Notes under the pieces: model-generated
The model's database searches: none
What the model saw: the letters and a program-made list of their open reading frames with translations, nothing else
What the model was told of the DNA's origin: nothing
Source of the DNA: Niallia sp052318935
Lineage (GTDB): Bacteria > Bacillota > Bacilli > Bacillales > Cytobacillaceae
Length of the DNA stretch: 64,000 nucleotides
Strand: one strand, 5' to 3'
NCBI GenBank assembly: GCA_052318935.1
Contig: JBQRKO010000003.1
In this document: positions 17,134 to 25,584 of the stretch, piece by piece
Layout: the number at the start of each line of letters is the position of its first letter
How positions within the stretch are numbered: position 1 is the stretch's first letter
Translations under genes and position numbers: made by a program

Positions 17134-18417
17134 TTAAAGAATGTCCATTGATTCTGCCAACAATTCAACTAGATGCAACGTACGAGTTTGTTTCTCTAAT
17201 CCTTCTCGTTTAATTCCTAATTTCATTTGTAACAAGCAACCTGGATTAGTCGTAACAATAATGCTAGCCCTCGTATTTTTTGCATTGTTCATCTTGTCAT
17301 CTAAAATTTGCATGGATTCATTGTAGTTTACTACATTATATATACCAGCTGATCCACAACACATCTTGGGATTTTCCATCTCTTTATATATAACACCAGG
17401 AATTTTCTTTATTAGTTCTAGTGGTTCATGGACCACTTTTTGAACGTTTGTCATATGGCATGAATGCTGATACGTAACAATTTCTCCGATAGATTTTTTG
17501 AACGGCAACTCAACTGTATTTAGCAACTCACTAATATCTCGTACTTTAGATACAAATACCTTTGCTCTATCTGACCAATCTGCTCCTAATAAGTGATCAT
17601 ACTCAACAAGCATCGCTCCGCAGCCACCTGCGTTGTTCACGATAAAATCAGCGTCTATCTTTTCAAAAGCTGCAATATTTTGTTTAGCCAGCATACGTGA
17701 ATCATCTGTTCGACCTGCATGTGCATGCAAAGCGCCGCAGCAAGTTTGATTGCTAATGACATGTACTTCAAAACCAACTGCCGCTAATACCTCTATGGAA
17801 AGACGGTTGATTTTCTCAAAAACAGCGTCCATCACACATCCTGTAAAAAATGCTACTTTATACTTCTCTGGAACCTTATCTACACCTGGATAAAATACAT
17901 TCGGTCGATTTTTTCTAGCTTTTGGCGACGTTACTGTCGGTAAAACGGATTCAAATACTGCTAAGTTTTCTGGCAGCACCTTCGTTAATTTTGCTTTGTG
18001 AGCCACATTTTGCATGCCGGTTTTTTGATACAGCCAAATCAAATCCGCTGCTTGCTGCAGCCTTTTGGAATTGGAGAATACTTTTATAAACATTGCATCT
18101 TCCAGCTTCCCACTTATTTTTGAAGCACTTTTTCTTTTTTCTTGATAAAGGGCTTCTTTTGCAGCCTCTAAAATTTTTCCATACTCCACTCCGGAAGGAC
18201 AGGCTGTTTCACAAGCTCGACAGCCTAAGCAAAGATTGATCGCATCTTCTGCATCTGTGATAGAAATTTGTCCTTCAGCAGCCATCTTCACTAAATTGAT
18301 TCTTCCTCGTGGGGAATGTGTTTCTTTTTCAAAGGTTAAGTACGTAGGACACGCTGGCAAACAATACCCACACTGAACACATTGATTCGTTTGTTCGAGT
18401 AATGATTTAATGTCCAT
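17134..18417 (-). CDS. glcF: (Fe-S)-binding subunit of glycolate-oxidase-type complex, GlcF-like
   Basis: A 427-residue iron-sulfur electron-transfer subunit that pairs with an FAD-linked GlcD subunit to oxidise 2-hydroxyacids such as glycolate or D-lactate at the membrane. Two 4Fe-4S motifs are near the N-terminus (CVQCGYCLPACPTY and CLGCRACETACPS). Two CCG-type cysteine-rich domains follow (NQTCCGALHAHAG and PKMCCGSAGIYN). ATG 18417 is preferred over GTG 18426 because AGAAGGG is eight bases upstream, which puts it five bases after the glcD stop. It is the last gene of the gabD-glcD-glcF operon. GlcE is missing, as is normal in Bacilli. Confidence 0.9.
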   Translation of the reverse strand: MDIKSLLEQTNQCVQCGYCLPACPTYLTFEKETHSPRGRINLVKMAAEGQISITDAEDAINLCLGCRACETACPSGVEYGKILEAAKEALYQEKRKSASKISGKLEDAMFIKVFSNSKRLQQAADLIWLYQKTGMQNVAHKAKLTKVLPENLAVFESVLPTVTSPKARKNRPNVFYPGVDKVPEKYKVAFFTGCVMDAVFEKINRLSIEVLAAVGFEVHVISNQTCCGALHAHAGRTDDSRMLAKQNIAAFEKIDADFIVNNAGGCGAMLVEYDHLLGADWSDRAKVFVSKVRDISELLNTVELPFKKSIGEIVTYQHSCHMTNVQKVVHEPLELIKKIPGVIYKEMENPKMCCGSAGIYNVVNYNESMQILDDKMNNAKNTRASIIVTTNPGCLLQMKLGIKREGLEKQTRTLHLVELLAESMDIL

Positions 18418-18422
18418 TTTCT

Positions 18423-19859
18423 TCACCCTTCTAATACAAATTCAGCATCTGGATCTGCGAATATTTTTTTAGGATTCATAATATTTTTAGGATCCCAGCT
18501 TTCTTTAATAGCCTTCATTAGTTCAAGTCCATCTGTACCTAATTCCATTTTCATAAAAGGTGCTTTCATTATTCCTATTCCATGTTCGCCTGATAGCGTT
18601 CCACCTAAAGTAACCGCCGCTTCAAAAATTTCTGCAACAGCCAACTCTACACGCTTCATTTCTTCCTTATCTCGTTTATCCGCAACAATGTTCGGATGTA
18701 AATTCCCATCCCCTGCATGCCCAAAAACAACAAGGTTGAGATTATACTTTTCTCTTATTTCCTTCAGCCTTTGAAACATCGCTGGTATTTTGCTCCGAGG
18801 AACGGTCGCATCTTCAGAAATTTTTGTTGGCTTAATGCGAGTAATTGCTGGAGACACCATTTTTCTTGCCTTCCATAACTCTGCTTGCTCTTTAGGATCT
18901 TGAGCTGCAAATACATCCCTAGCACCTATTTCTTTACATATATGTTTAGTTTTCGTTAATTCTTCTTCCACTGCTTGTTCTGAACCATCTAATTCAATTA
19001 ATAAAATTGCTTCTGCATCTACAGGTAAACCACTCGGCTGGTAGCTTTCTACCGCTTTAATACATTCTTGATCCATCATTTCCATTTTAGATGGCAATAT
19101 TCCTGATGTTAAAATACGTGAAATAGCCTCTCCAGATTTCACAAGATCATCAAAAACAGCCATTACTGTTCCTATCGCTAACGGTTTCGGAATAAGCTGT
19201 AAGGTTGCTTCTGTAATAATGCCTAGCGTCCCTTCTGATCCAACTACAAGCTTGGTTAAATCGTATCCCGTCACATTTTTTACCGTCTTGCCGCCCATTC
19301 TGACTATTTTTCCTTTAGGAGTTACTACCTCTAAACCAAGTACATAATCTTTTGTAACACCATATTTCAACCCTCTAGGCCCTCCAGAATTCTCTGCAAG
19401 ATTCCCGCCAATCGTGGAAACAGCAGAGCTGCTTGGATCGGGTGGATACATTAAACCATGCTTTTCAGCCTCACTATGGATCGCTGCAGTTAGTACTCCT
19501 GGTGAAACAATGGCAATTAAATCCTCTGGTATTACTTGAAGCACATCATTCATTCTGCTTAAATCAATGACAATGCCTCCTTCTAATGGTAGAGGGCCAC
19601 CAGATAAACAGGTAGATTGCCCTCTCGGATAAACAGGAATGACATGTTCATAAGCAAGTTTGACGATACGCGCTACTTCATTCGTTGTTTTCGGCTGTAC
19701 AACAATTTCAGGAAAATACGTTCCAAATGAAGCATCAAATGAATAGCTTGCTAAATCTTGCACTTCCGTTAAAACGCGTGATTCATCTTGAAAAATTGCC
19801 TTTATTTCTTTTTCGATTGCTTTATCTATTTTTTTATAATTCTCAACTTTTACTCCCAT
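18423..19859 (-). CDS. glcD: FAD-linked 2-hydroxyacid oxidase subunit, GlcD-like
   Basis: A 478-residue flavoprotein of the GlcD/D-lactate dehydrogenase family (FAD-binding type 4). It oxidises a 2-hydroxyacid to a 2-oxoacid and passes electrons to GlcF. Motifs are VYPRGQSTCLSGG (FAD-binding loop), GNLAENSGGPRGLKYGVTKDYVLG, KTVKNVTGYDL, and the C-terminal VVFGHAGDGNLHPN and GGTLSGEHGIG histidine motifs. Start: ATG 19859 is favoured. The sequence GTGATC just before it matches the 3' part of the extended Shine-Dalgarno sequence. GTG 19868 is an alternative and would overlap the gabD stop. Substrate candidates are glycolate, D-lactate or D-2-hydroxyglutarate; the sequence does not choose. Confidence 0.9.
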   Translation of the reverse strand: MGVKVENYKKIDKAIEKEIKAIFQDESRVLTEVQDLASYSFDASFGTYFPEIVVQPKTTNEVARIVKLAYEHVIPVYPRGQSTCLSGGPLPLEGGIVIDLSRMNDVLQVIPEDLIAIVSPGVLTAAIHSEAEKHGLMYPPDPSSSAVSTIGGNLAENSGGPRGLKYGVTKDYVLGLEVVTPKGKIVRMGGKTVKNVTGYDLTKLVVGSEGTLGIITEATLQLIPKPLAIGTVMAVFDDLVKSGEAISRILTSGILPSKMEMMDQECIKAVESYQPSGLPVDAEAILLIELDGSEQAVEEELTKTKHICKEIGARDVFAAQDPKEQAELWKARKMVSPAITRIKPTKISEDATVPRSKIPAMFQRLKEIREKYNLNLVVFGHAGDGNLHPNIVADKRDKEEMKRVELAVAEIFEAAVTLGGTLSGEHGIGIMKAPFMKMELGTDGLELMKAIKESWDPKNIMNPKKIFADPDAEFVLEG

Positions 19860-19864
19860 AGCGA

Positions 19865-21295
19865 TCACGCAAAATCGAAAGAGACAAATTTCGTCTCTAG
19901 GTAGTCGTCGATTCCATATTTCCCGCCCTCACGGCCAATTCCAGATTCCTTTACTCCCCCAAATGGAGCTTGTGCCACTGTCGGCATCGCATCATTTACT
20001 CCGACAATTCCGTAGTCTAATGCTTCTGACACACGGAACATTCTCGCTCCGTTTTGTGTGAAAATATACGATGCTAAACCATAAACGGTGTCATTTGCTT
20101 TTTGAATTACTTCTTCTTCTGTTTCAAAAACAAAGATTGGCGCTACTGGCCCAAAAGTTTCTTCATAAGCTATTTTCATTTCATTCGTAGCATGTAAAAG
20201 GACTGTTGGATTAAAGAAATGTCCATTGCTAAATGCTTCTCCTTCTGGTTTCGAACCTCCATAAATTACCTTTGCTCCTTTAGATACAGCATCCTGTACA
20301 TGACTTACTGTTTTTTCAATCGCTCGCTCATTAATTAATGGTCCAATATTAACTCCCTCGTCTAAACCATTTCCTACAACTAATTGCTCCATCTTCGTTT
20401 TTAATCTATTAGCAAATGCCACAGAAATAGACTTTTGCACATATATACGGTTTGTACATACACATGTTTGTCCAGCATTTCGGAATTTACTTGCAATTGC
20501 TCCTTCTACCGCTCTATCTAAATCTGCATCTTCAAAAACGATAAATGGTGCATGTCCGCCTAACTCCATCGATACTTTTTTCATCGTATCAGCTGATTTA
20601 CGCACTAGTTCTTTTCCAACTGCTGTAGATCCAGTAAAGGTGATTTTCTTCACAACTGGACTGCTCATCAGCACATCGCCAATTTCTTTCGGTAATCCAT
20701 GAACTAGATTGACTACTCCATTAGGGATGCCTGCTTCATGCAGTGCTTTTATTACTTCGATTGCTGATAATGGGCTTTCCTCAGAAGGTTTTAAAACGAC
20801 TGTACATCCTGCAGCGAGAGCTGGCGCTACTTTTCTAGTGATCATGGCTACTGGAAAATTCCAAGGAGTAATAGCTCCAACAACGCCTACTGGTTGGCGT
20901 ACTACCATTAAACGTTTAGTCGGGGAAGATGCAGGGATAGTATCCCCATAAATGCGTTTTCCTTCTTCTGCATACCAGTCTAAATAATCAATAGCTAAGC
21001 CAATTTCACCTTTTGCTTCAGACACGGGTTTTCCCATTTCTTTTGTAATTAATTCCGCTAAACTATCCACTCTGCCTCTTAAAATATCTGCTGCTTTTTT
21101 TAAATACGCATATCTTTCCTTTGCAGTTAATTTCGACCAAGATAAAAACGCTTTTTGCGCTGCATCAATTGCTAGTAACGCTTCTTTTTTTCCACCTTTT
21201 GCAACACGATCAACTATTTCTTCATTCGCCGGATTTAAAACATCAAAGGTTTCCTTGCTTTCTGATTCTTGCCATATTCCATCAATATAAAGCAT
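19865..21295 (-). CDS. gabD: NAD(P)-dependent succinate-semialdehyde-type aldehyde dehydrogenase
   Basis: A 476-residue aldehyde dehydrogenase of the GabD group. It oxidises a semialdehyde such as succinate semialdehyde to the acid. Motifs are TPWNFPVAMITRK, FTGSTAVGKEL, the general base Glu in MELGGHAPF and the nucleophilic Cys in GQTCVCTNR; the CVC pattern is typical of succinate-semialdehyde dehydrogenases. ATG 21295 follows AAGGTGGGAG; GTG 21307 lies inside that ribosome site and is rejected. It is the first gene of the gabD-glcD-glcF operon, with operator B 86 bp upstream. It could finish oxidation of the product of the GabT-like enzyme, or oxidise a glycolaldehyde-like substrate feeding GlcDF. 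Confidence 0.9.
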   Translation of the reverse strand: MLYIDGIWQESESKETFDVLNPANEEIVDRVAKGGKKEALLAIDAAQKAFLSWSKLTAKERYAYLKKAADILRGRVDSLAELITKEMGKPVSEAKGEIGLAIDYLDWYAEEGKRIYGDTIPASSPTKRLMVVRQPVGVVGAITPWNFPVAMITRKVAPALAAGCTVVLKPSEESPLSAIEVIKALHEAGIPNGVVNLVHGLPKEIGDVLMSSPVVKKITFTGSTAVGKELVRKSADTMKKVSMELGGHAPFIVFEDADLDRAVEGAIASKFRNAGQTCVCTNRIYVQKSISVAFANRLKTKMEQLVVGNGLDEGVNIGPLINERAIEKTVSHVQDAVSKGAKVIYGGSKPEGEAFSNGHFFNPTVLLHATNEMKIAYEETFGPVAPIFVFETEEEVIQKANDTVYGLASYIFTQNGARMFRVSEALDYGIVGVNDAMPTVAQAPFGGVKESGIGREGGKYGIDDYLETKFVSFDFA

Positions 21296-21380
21296 GATTA
21301 CTCCCACCTTTTCTTTTCTATGAATTATTTAATATAAAACTTTCATTATATATATTTAGAAGTATAACGGGTTATCTTCT

Positions 21381-21398
21381 GTATCCTGTATACAGTAT
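21381..21398. promoter_or_regulatory. Candidate FadR-type operator B (gabD-glcD-glcF promoter)
   Basis: GTATCCTGTATACAGTAT contains the perfect palindrome CTGTATACAG. It is identical in reverse complement to sites C and D. A TATAAT-like box lies just upstream on the minus strand (from ATATTTCAATATT), so bound regulator would sit at the transcription start. Confidence 0.72.
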
Positions 21399-21649
21399 TC
21401 ATTATATTTCAATATTACGAACAACTTGTAGTTTTGTAAAGAGTTTTGTGAGAATTTCTTACATGTTTTTTCAGAAATATTTTTCTATTATTCCCCTTTC
21501 TATCTATTCATTTTTACTGTTAATATTTCCTTTTTATAATCAGTGGCGGTAAACAAAATAAAAAGGTAAATCGATTTCATCTCTTTTTTTATTTAATGAA
21601 AAAATCCCCTCTCTTAAACGAGACGAGACTTATCTACACTTACAGTTTT

Positions 21650-21836
21650 TATAAACTCGCAGACTGAATACACTTCGCTTTCCGTGGGCGAGCGCCGAGC
21701 CTCCTCGTCGCATACGCTCCTGTGGGGTCTCGTCTTTCTCGCATTCCCACAGGAGTCTACGTGTATTCAGTCTGCTGAGTACTGCTTCTCCCATTTTTCA
21801 TGTGAAAAACAACAAATTTTGAGAAAACAACCTTTT
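21650..21836. repeat. Intergenic repeat, same family as 990-1197, opposite orientation
   Basis: This copy shares long stretches with 990-1197 in reverse orientation, including the CAGACTGAATACAC ends, GCATTCCCACAGGAG, and the AACAAATTTTGAG/AACAACC edge. Internal arms (CAGACTGAATACAC at 21661 and GTGTATTCAGTCTG at 21761-21774) make a long inverted repeat. Its right edge abuts the stop codon of the ABC ATPase gene. The rest of the gap (21399-21649) shows nothing else. Confidence 0.8.
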
Positions 21837-22559
21837 CTAAAGCACTTTACTTAAAAAAGATTTTGTTCTAAATTCACGCGGGTTTCCAAATAATTCATTT
21901 GGAATATTCTCCTCTACTATATATCCACCGTCCATAAAAATAACACGGTCGCCTACTTCTCGTGCAAACCCCATTTCATGGGTTACTACGACCATCGTCA
22001 TTCCTTCTTTAGCCAGCTGTTTCATTACCTCAAGCACTTCTCCAACCATTTCCGGATCCAACGCTGAGGTTGGCTCATCAAATAACATGATTTTTGGTTC
22101 CATCGCAAGGGCTCTTGCAATCGCCACCCTTTGCTTTTGTCCTCCAGATAAAGAATCAGGATATACATTAGCCTTATCCTCTAATCCAACCTTGCGAAGG
22201 AGCTCCAATCCCTTTTTCTTAGCTTCTTCTTTATCTATTTTTTTAATTTTTGTAGGAGACAGTATAATATTATCAATCACCTTCATATGGGGAAAAAGAT
22301 TAAATGACTGAAAAACCATTCCGACATCTGTTCTAATTTGATTGATGTCTGTTTTTTTATCAGTTATATCTACCCCTTCAATAAGGATTCGCCCAGCTGT
22401 AATTTCCTCTAATCGATTGATACACCTGAGAAAAGTTGATTTTCCAGAACCAGAAGGGCCTAGTACTACGACTACCTCTTTCGCCTGTATTTCTGTATTA
22501 ATATCTTTTAATACTTGATTTTCTCCAAAGGACTTCTTTAAATTTTCAACTTTGATCAT
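21837..22559 (-). CDS. Polar amino acid ABC importer, ATP-binding subunit
   Basis: A 240-residue GlnQ/ArtP-type ATPase that energises uptake of polar amino acids. It has Walker A GPSGSGKST (residues 33-41), Q-loop VFQSFNLFPHM, signature LSGGQKQRVAIARAL, Walker B IMLFDEPTSALD and H-loop VVVTHEMGF. Its ATG overlaps the permease stop (ATGA), so translation is coupled. It is the last gene of the binding protein-permease-ATPase unit; a repeat element begins directly at its stop codon. Its regulon partners suggest the imported substrate feeds the RocB/GabT/GlcDF enzymes. Confidence 0.95.
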   Translation of the reverse strand: MIKVENLKKSFGENQVLKDINTEIQAKEVVVVLGPSGSGKSTFLRCINRLEEITAGRILIEGVDITDKKTDINQIRTDVGMVFQSFNLFPHMKVIDNIILSPTKIKKIDKEEAKKKGLELLRKVGLEDKANVYPDSLSGGQKQRVAIARALAMEPKIMLFDEPTSALDPEMVGEVLEVMKQLAKEGMTMVVVTHEMGFAREVGDRVIFMDGGYIVEENIPNELFGNPREFRTKSFLSKVL

Positions 22560-23212
22560 ACTGTTGCCAACCTTCTTTCAAGTCGATTTAACAGGAAGCT
22601 TATAACAAGCGTTAAAATTAGATAAATAACCGCGGCAGTAAGATACGGTTCCCATACACGGAAGTATTGTGCACCCATTGCTCTTGCCCAATACATAATC
22701 TCTGGAGCTGCTACAATAGAGATAAGGGAAGAATCTTTTAATAACACAATAAATTCATTTCCAAGAGGAGGAATCATTCGTTTGAAAGCTTGAGGCAAGA
22801 TTACATATCTCATTGCCTGTATATGGTTCATCCCAAGAGAACGAGCTGCCTCCATTTGTCCTCTATCGATGGATTGAATTCCGGCTCTAAAGATCTCTGC
22901 TATATAAGCTGCGGCATTTAGGGATAAAGCAATAATTCCAGCGGCAATTCCATTCGTTTCACCAGTGAAGAATGGAACCACTCCAAAATGTACTATTAAT
23001 ATTTGCACCAGTAATGGGGTTCCACGAAAGAAAGTAATATAACAAATAAAAGGAAAAGCAAGTATTTTATTACTCGATATTTTCCCTAAGCCAATTAACA
23101 GTCCTAATCCTGTTCCTATTAATACCCCAGCCAACGATAAACCAATTGTAAGCATGGTTCCTTTTAAAAAAAACTGAGCATACTCAACAATAATACTTAT
23201 TTGAAAATCCAT
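22556..23212 (-). CDS. Polar amino acid ABC importer, permease subunit
   Basis: A 218-residue HisM/GlnP-family inner-membrane permease with about five helices. It has the conserved cytoplasmic EAA loop (EAARSLGMNHIQAMRYVILPQAF) that docks the ATPase. A Shine-Dalgarno AGGAGGAAATAA precedes the ATG. It probably works as a homodimer, since only one permease gene is present. It is separated from its binding-protein gene by a stem-loop and coupled by a 4-nt overlap to the ATPase gene. Confidence 0.94.
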   Translation of the reverse strand: MDFQISIIVEYAQFFLKGTMLTIGLSLAGVLIGTGLGLLIGLGKISSNKILAFPFICYITFFRGTPLLVQILIVHFGVVPFFTGETNGIAAGIIALSLNAAAYIAEIFRAGIQSIDRGQMEAARSLGMNHIQAMRYVILPQAFKRMIPPLGNEFIVLLKDSSLISIVAAPEIMYWARAMGAQYFRVWEPYLTAAVIYLILTLVISFLLNRLERRLATV

Positions 23213-23312
23213 TTATTTCCTCCTCAGAACAATACCTTTTTATCAAAATTACTGTTACTTCATTAAAACTTGTTTTATCATTCTATTGCTCTTACATTTT
23301 GAATCGTTTTAT

Positions 23313-23351
23313 GAAACACAGGAAGAAAACAACTTTTTCTTCCTGCGTTTC
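23313..23351 (-). terminator. Intra-operon stem-loop between binding protein and permease genes
   Basis: CAGGAAGAAAA (23319-23329) pairs with TTTTCTTCCTG (23335-23345), and the stem is extended outward by GAAAC/GTTTC. It probably acts as a partial terminator or mRNA stabiliser that keeps the binding protein more abundant than the permease. Confidence 0.65.
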
Positions 23352-23368
23352 ATTCAATCGTTTGACGA

Positions 23369-24193
23369 TTATTGCGCTGCTTTTAGCTGCTCTACCTCAG
23401 GTTTTTCTTTAAACCATTTTGTGTAAATTTTTTCATATGTCCCATTTTCCAAAATAGTTTTGATGGCTTTATCAAAGTCTTCCTTTATTTCACTATTTTT
23501 TGGAAACATTAATCCTAAAAAGTTTGTTTTAAAATAGCTGCTATCTTCAATAACGGTTAATTTTTTATCTGGATTATTTTTTGCATATTCTTCTACAACC
23601 AAATCTTCTGCAACAACTGCATCTGCTCCACCGTTAAGCAATTCCATGATTGCTAGATTATTGTTCTCAAACTTTTTTACATTTTTACTATTTTTCCCTA
23701 ATATTCCTTCAGCTGCTACTTGTCCAGTCGTTCCATTTAGAACAGCAACAACTTTATTTTTCAAATCTTTAGCACTCTTAATATCGCTTCCTTCGCGAAC
23801 TAAAATTTTATTTGCTGAAGTAAAGTACGGAGTAGAAAAGTCATAAGTCTCTTTTCTCTCATCTGTAATGACAATCGATGCAACAGCCGCATCAGCAGTT
23901 TTATCTTTTACCTCTACAAACAATGGGTCCCATCCAACATGTACAAGCTCATATTTGTAGCCTGCTTCTTTCGCTACAGCTTTAAATAAATCAGCATCAA
24001 ATCCAACAATTTCTCCTTTATCCATGTATTCAAATGGTGCATACGCTGCATCGGTTACCACTCTTAACGTCTTTTTGGAATCTGTACCGCTGTTAGCTCC
24101 TCCTGTATTACTGTCCTTGCTTGCTCCACAAGCAGAAAGGATCAATGCCAGCATAAGTACTAGAGATAAGATAGAAAATTTTGTTGTTTTCAT
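23369..24193 (-). CDS. Amino acid ABC importer, substrate-binding lipoprotein 1
   Basis: A 274-residue periplasmic-binding-protein type 2 (cluster 3, glutamine/polar amino acid type) lipoprotein anchored to the outer face of the membrane. A signal peptide ends in the lipobox LSAC (Cys22), followed by a Gly/Ser/Asn-rich linker. The binding domain includes APFEYMDKGEIVGFDADL. The ATG follows AGGAGGATATT. Operator C lies 47 bp upstream. It is closely similar to the next gene, and the similarity extends into the promoters. It probably delivers substrate to the permease/ATPase encoded downstream; the ligand is unknown. Confidence 0.93.
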   Translation of the reverse strand: MKTTKFSILSLVLMLALILSACGASKDSNTGGANSGTDSKKTLRVVTDAAYAPFEYMDKGEIVGFDADLFKAVAKEAGYKYELVHVGWDPLFVEVKDKTADAAVASIVITDERKETYDFSTPYFTSANKILVREGSDIKSAKDLKNKVVAVLNGTTGQVAAEGILGKNSKNVKKFENNNLAIMELLNGGADAVVAEDLVVEEYAKNNPDKKLTVIEDSSYFKTNFLGLMFPKNSEIKEDFDKAIKTILENGTYEKIYTKWFKEKPEVEQLKAAQ

Positions 24194-24239
24194 AATATCC
24201 TCCTAATTATATAGTTAATAGTATTATTTCATTTCTAAA

Positions 24240-24257
24240 ATACTGTATACAGGATAC
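24240..24257. promoter_or_regulatory. Candidate FadR-type operator C (ABC importer promoter)
   Basis: ATACTGTATACAGGATAC, identical to site D and to the reverse complement of site B. The flanking sequence resembles that at site D (TTTAATAGTAAAG downstream on the plus strand, then AATATTGTCATATTTT), evidence that the promoter was duplicated with the gene. Confidence 0.72.
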
Positions 24258-24413
24258 AGCACTCTTTAATAGTAAAGCGCTGTTTAAAAAATGTCTCGAA
24301 TATTGTCATATTTTTTGACATACTTTTTAAGCCTTTTTAATGTGAAATTGGAATTCCCTTTCTTTTTAAGGGCAATTTAGAAGAAAAAATTCAACCTTAT
24401 CCAAAAAGTATTT

Positions 24414-25229
24414 TTATTGCTGCGCTTTAAGGTTTTCTATATCAGCATCTGCTTTAAACCATTTTGTGTAAATTTTTGCATATGTCCCATTTTCATAAAG
24501 TGTGTTGATGGCTTTATCAAAATCTGCTTTTAATTTGCTTCCTTTTGGAAACATTAATCCATAATATTCTGAAACAAAGTTTCCTTTATCTTCAATTACA
24601 GTTAGTTTTTTATCTGAATTATTTTTTACATATTCATCCACAACCGTATTATCAGCCACAACAGCATTTGCTCCGCCGTTAAGTAAATCCATGATTGCTA
24701 GGTTGTTGTTTTCATACTTTTTAATCTTTTTATTATTTTTGCCTAATAGTTTTTCAACTGCTGCTTGTCCAGTCGTTCCATTTTGAACAGCGACGACTTT
24801 ATTTGTTAAATCTTTCGCACTTTTAATATTACTTCCTTCTGGAACTAAAATTTTCAGCGTTGATAAAAAGTATGGAACGGAGAAATCATACGTTTGCTTT
24901 CTCTCATTAGTCATGGTAATCGCTGCAGCACCGATATCAGCCGTATTATCTTTTACCTCTACAAACATTGGTTCAAATCCAACATGTACAAACTCATATT
25001 TGTAGCCTGCCTCTTTCGCTGCGGCTTTAATAAGGTCAGCATCAAATCCAACAATTTCCCCTTTGTCCATGTATTCAAATGGTGCATAAGTTGCTTCTGT
25101 TACCACTCTTAATGTCTTTTTTGAATCTGTTCCGCCGTTAGCGTCTTCACTACCATTCTTGCTTGTTCCGCATGCAGAAAGGATCAATGCAAAAACAAGC
25201 ACTAGTGTTAAAATAGAAAATTTCTTCAT
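24414..25229 (-). CDS. Amino acid ABC importer, substrate-binding lipoprotein 2 (orphan paralogue)
   Basis: A 271-residue paralogue of the adjacent binding protein, with the same lipobox LSAC, the same APFEYMDKGEIVGFDADL block and a collinear sequence throughout. Differences cluster in the ligand-binding regions (for example DIGAAAITMTNERKQT against DAAVASIVITDERKET), so the two may have different ligands but share one permease. The ATG follows AGGAGTGTGTAATAAAA. It has its own operator D and no permease gene of its own. A recent local duplication is the simplest explanation. Confidence 0.92.
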   Translation of the reverse strand: MKKFSILTLVLVFALILSACGTSKNGSEDANGGTDSKKTLRVVTEATYAPFEYMDKGEIVGFDADLIKAAAKEAGYKYEFVHVGFEPMFVEVKDNTADIGAAAITMTNERKQTYDFSVPYFLSTLKILVPEGSNIKSAKDLTNKVVAVQNGTTGQAAVEKLLGKNNKKIKKYENNNLAIMDLLNGGANAVVADNTVVDEYVKNNSDKKLTVIEDKGNFVSEYYGLMFPKGSKLKADFDKAINTLYENGTYAKIYTKWFKADADIENLKAQQ

Positions 25230-25340
25230 TTTTATTACACACTCCTAAATTCTTTTCATAGTTTTTCATTCATTTATGTCTAACATAAAGCCATTTTCAA
25301 TTGAGAGATCAGTTTTAGCATTAGTTCCCCCTTTTTCAAA

Positions 25341-25358
25341 ATACTGTATACAGGATAC
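25341..25358. promoter_or_regulatory. Candidate FadR-type operator D (second binding-protein promoter)
   Basis: ATACTGTATACAGGATAC, identical over 18 bp to site C, 112 bp upstream of the second binding-protein gene. Confidence 0.72.
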
Positions 25359-25584
25359 CGTGTTTTTAATAGTAAAGAATACTTTGAAAATTGTCTAGAA
25401 TATTGTCATATTTTCTGACAATGTTTTTCATAGAAAAATAAAAAAGATTTTTCTGAACTAGTTTTAAGTTAACAATCTACAATAGGTGTTTTTCCTAACA
25501 AGAATTCTATCTACAAATCATTTACAATTGGAAAATATTATAATAAAATCATTATTATCAAAATTTTCTGAAAGGTGTGGTGTG

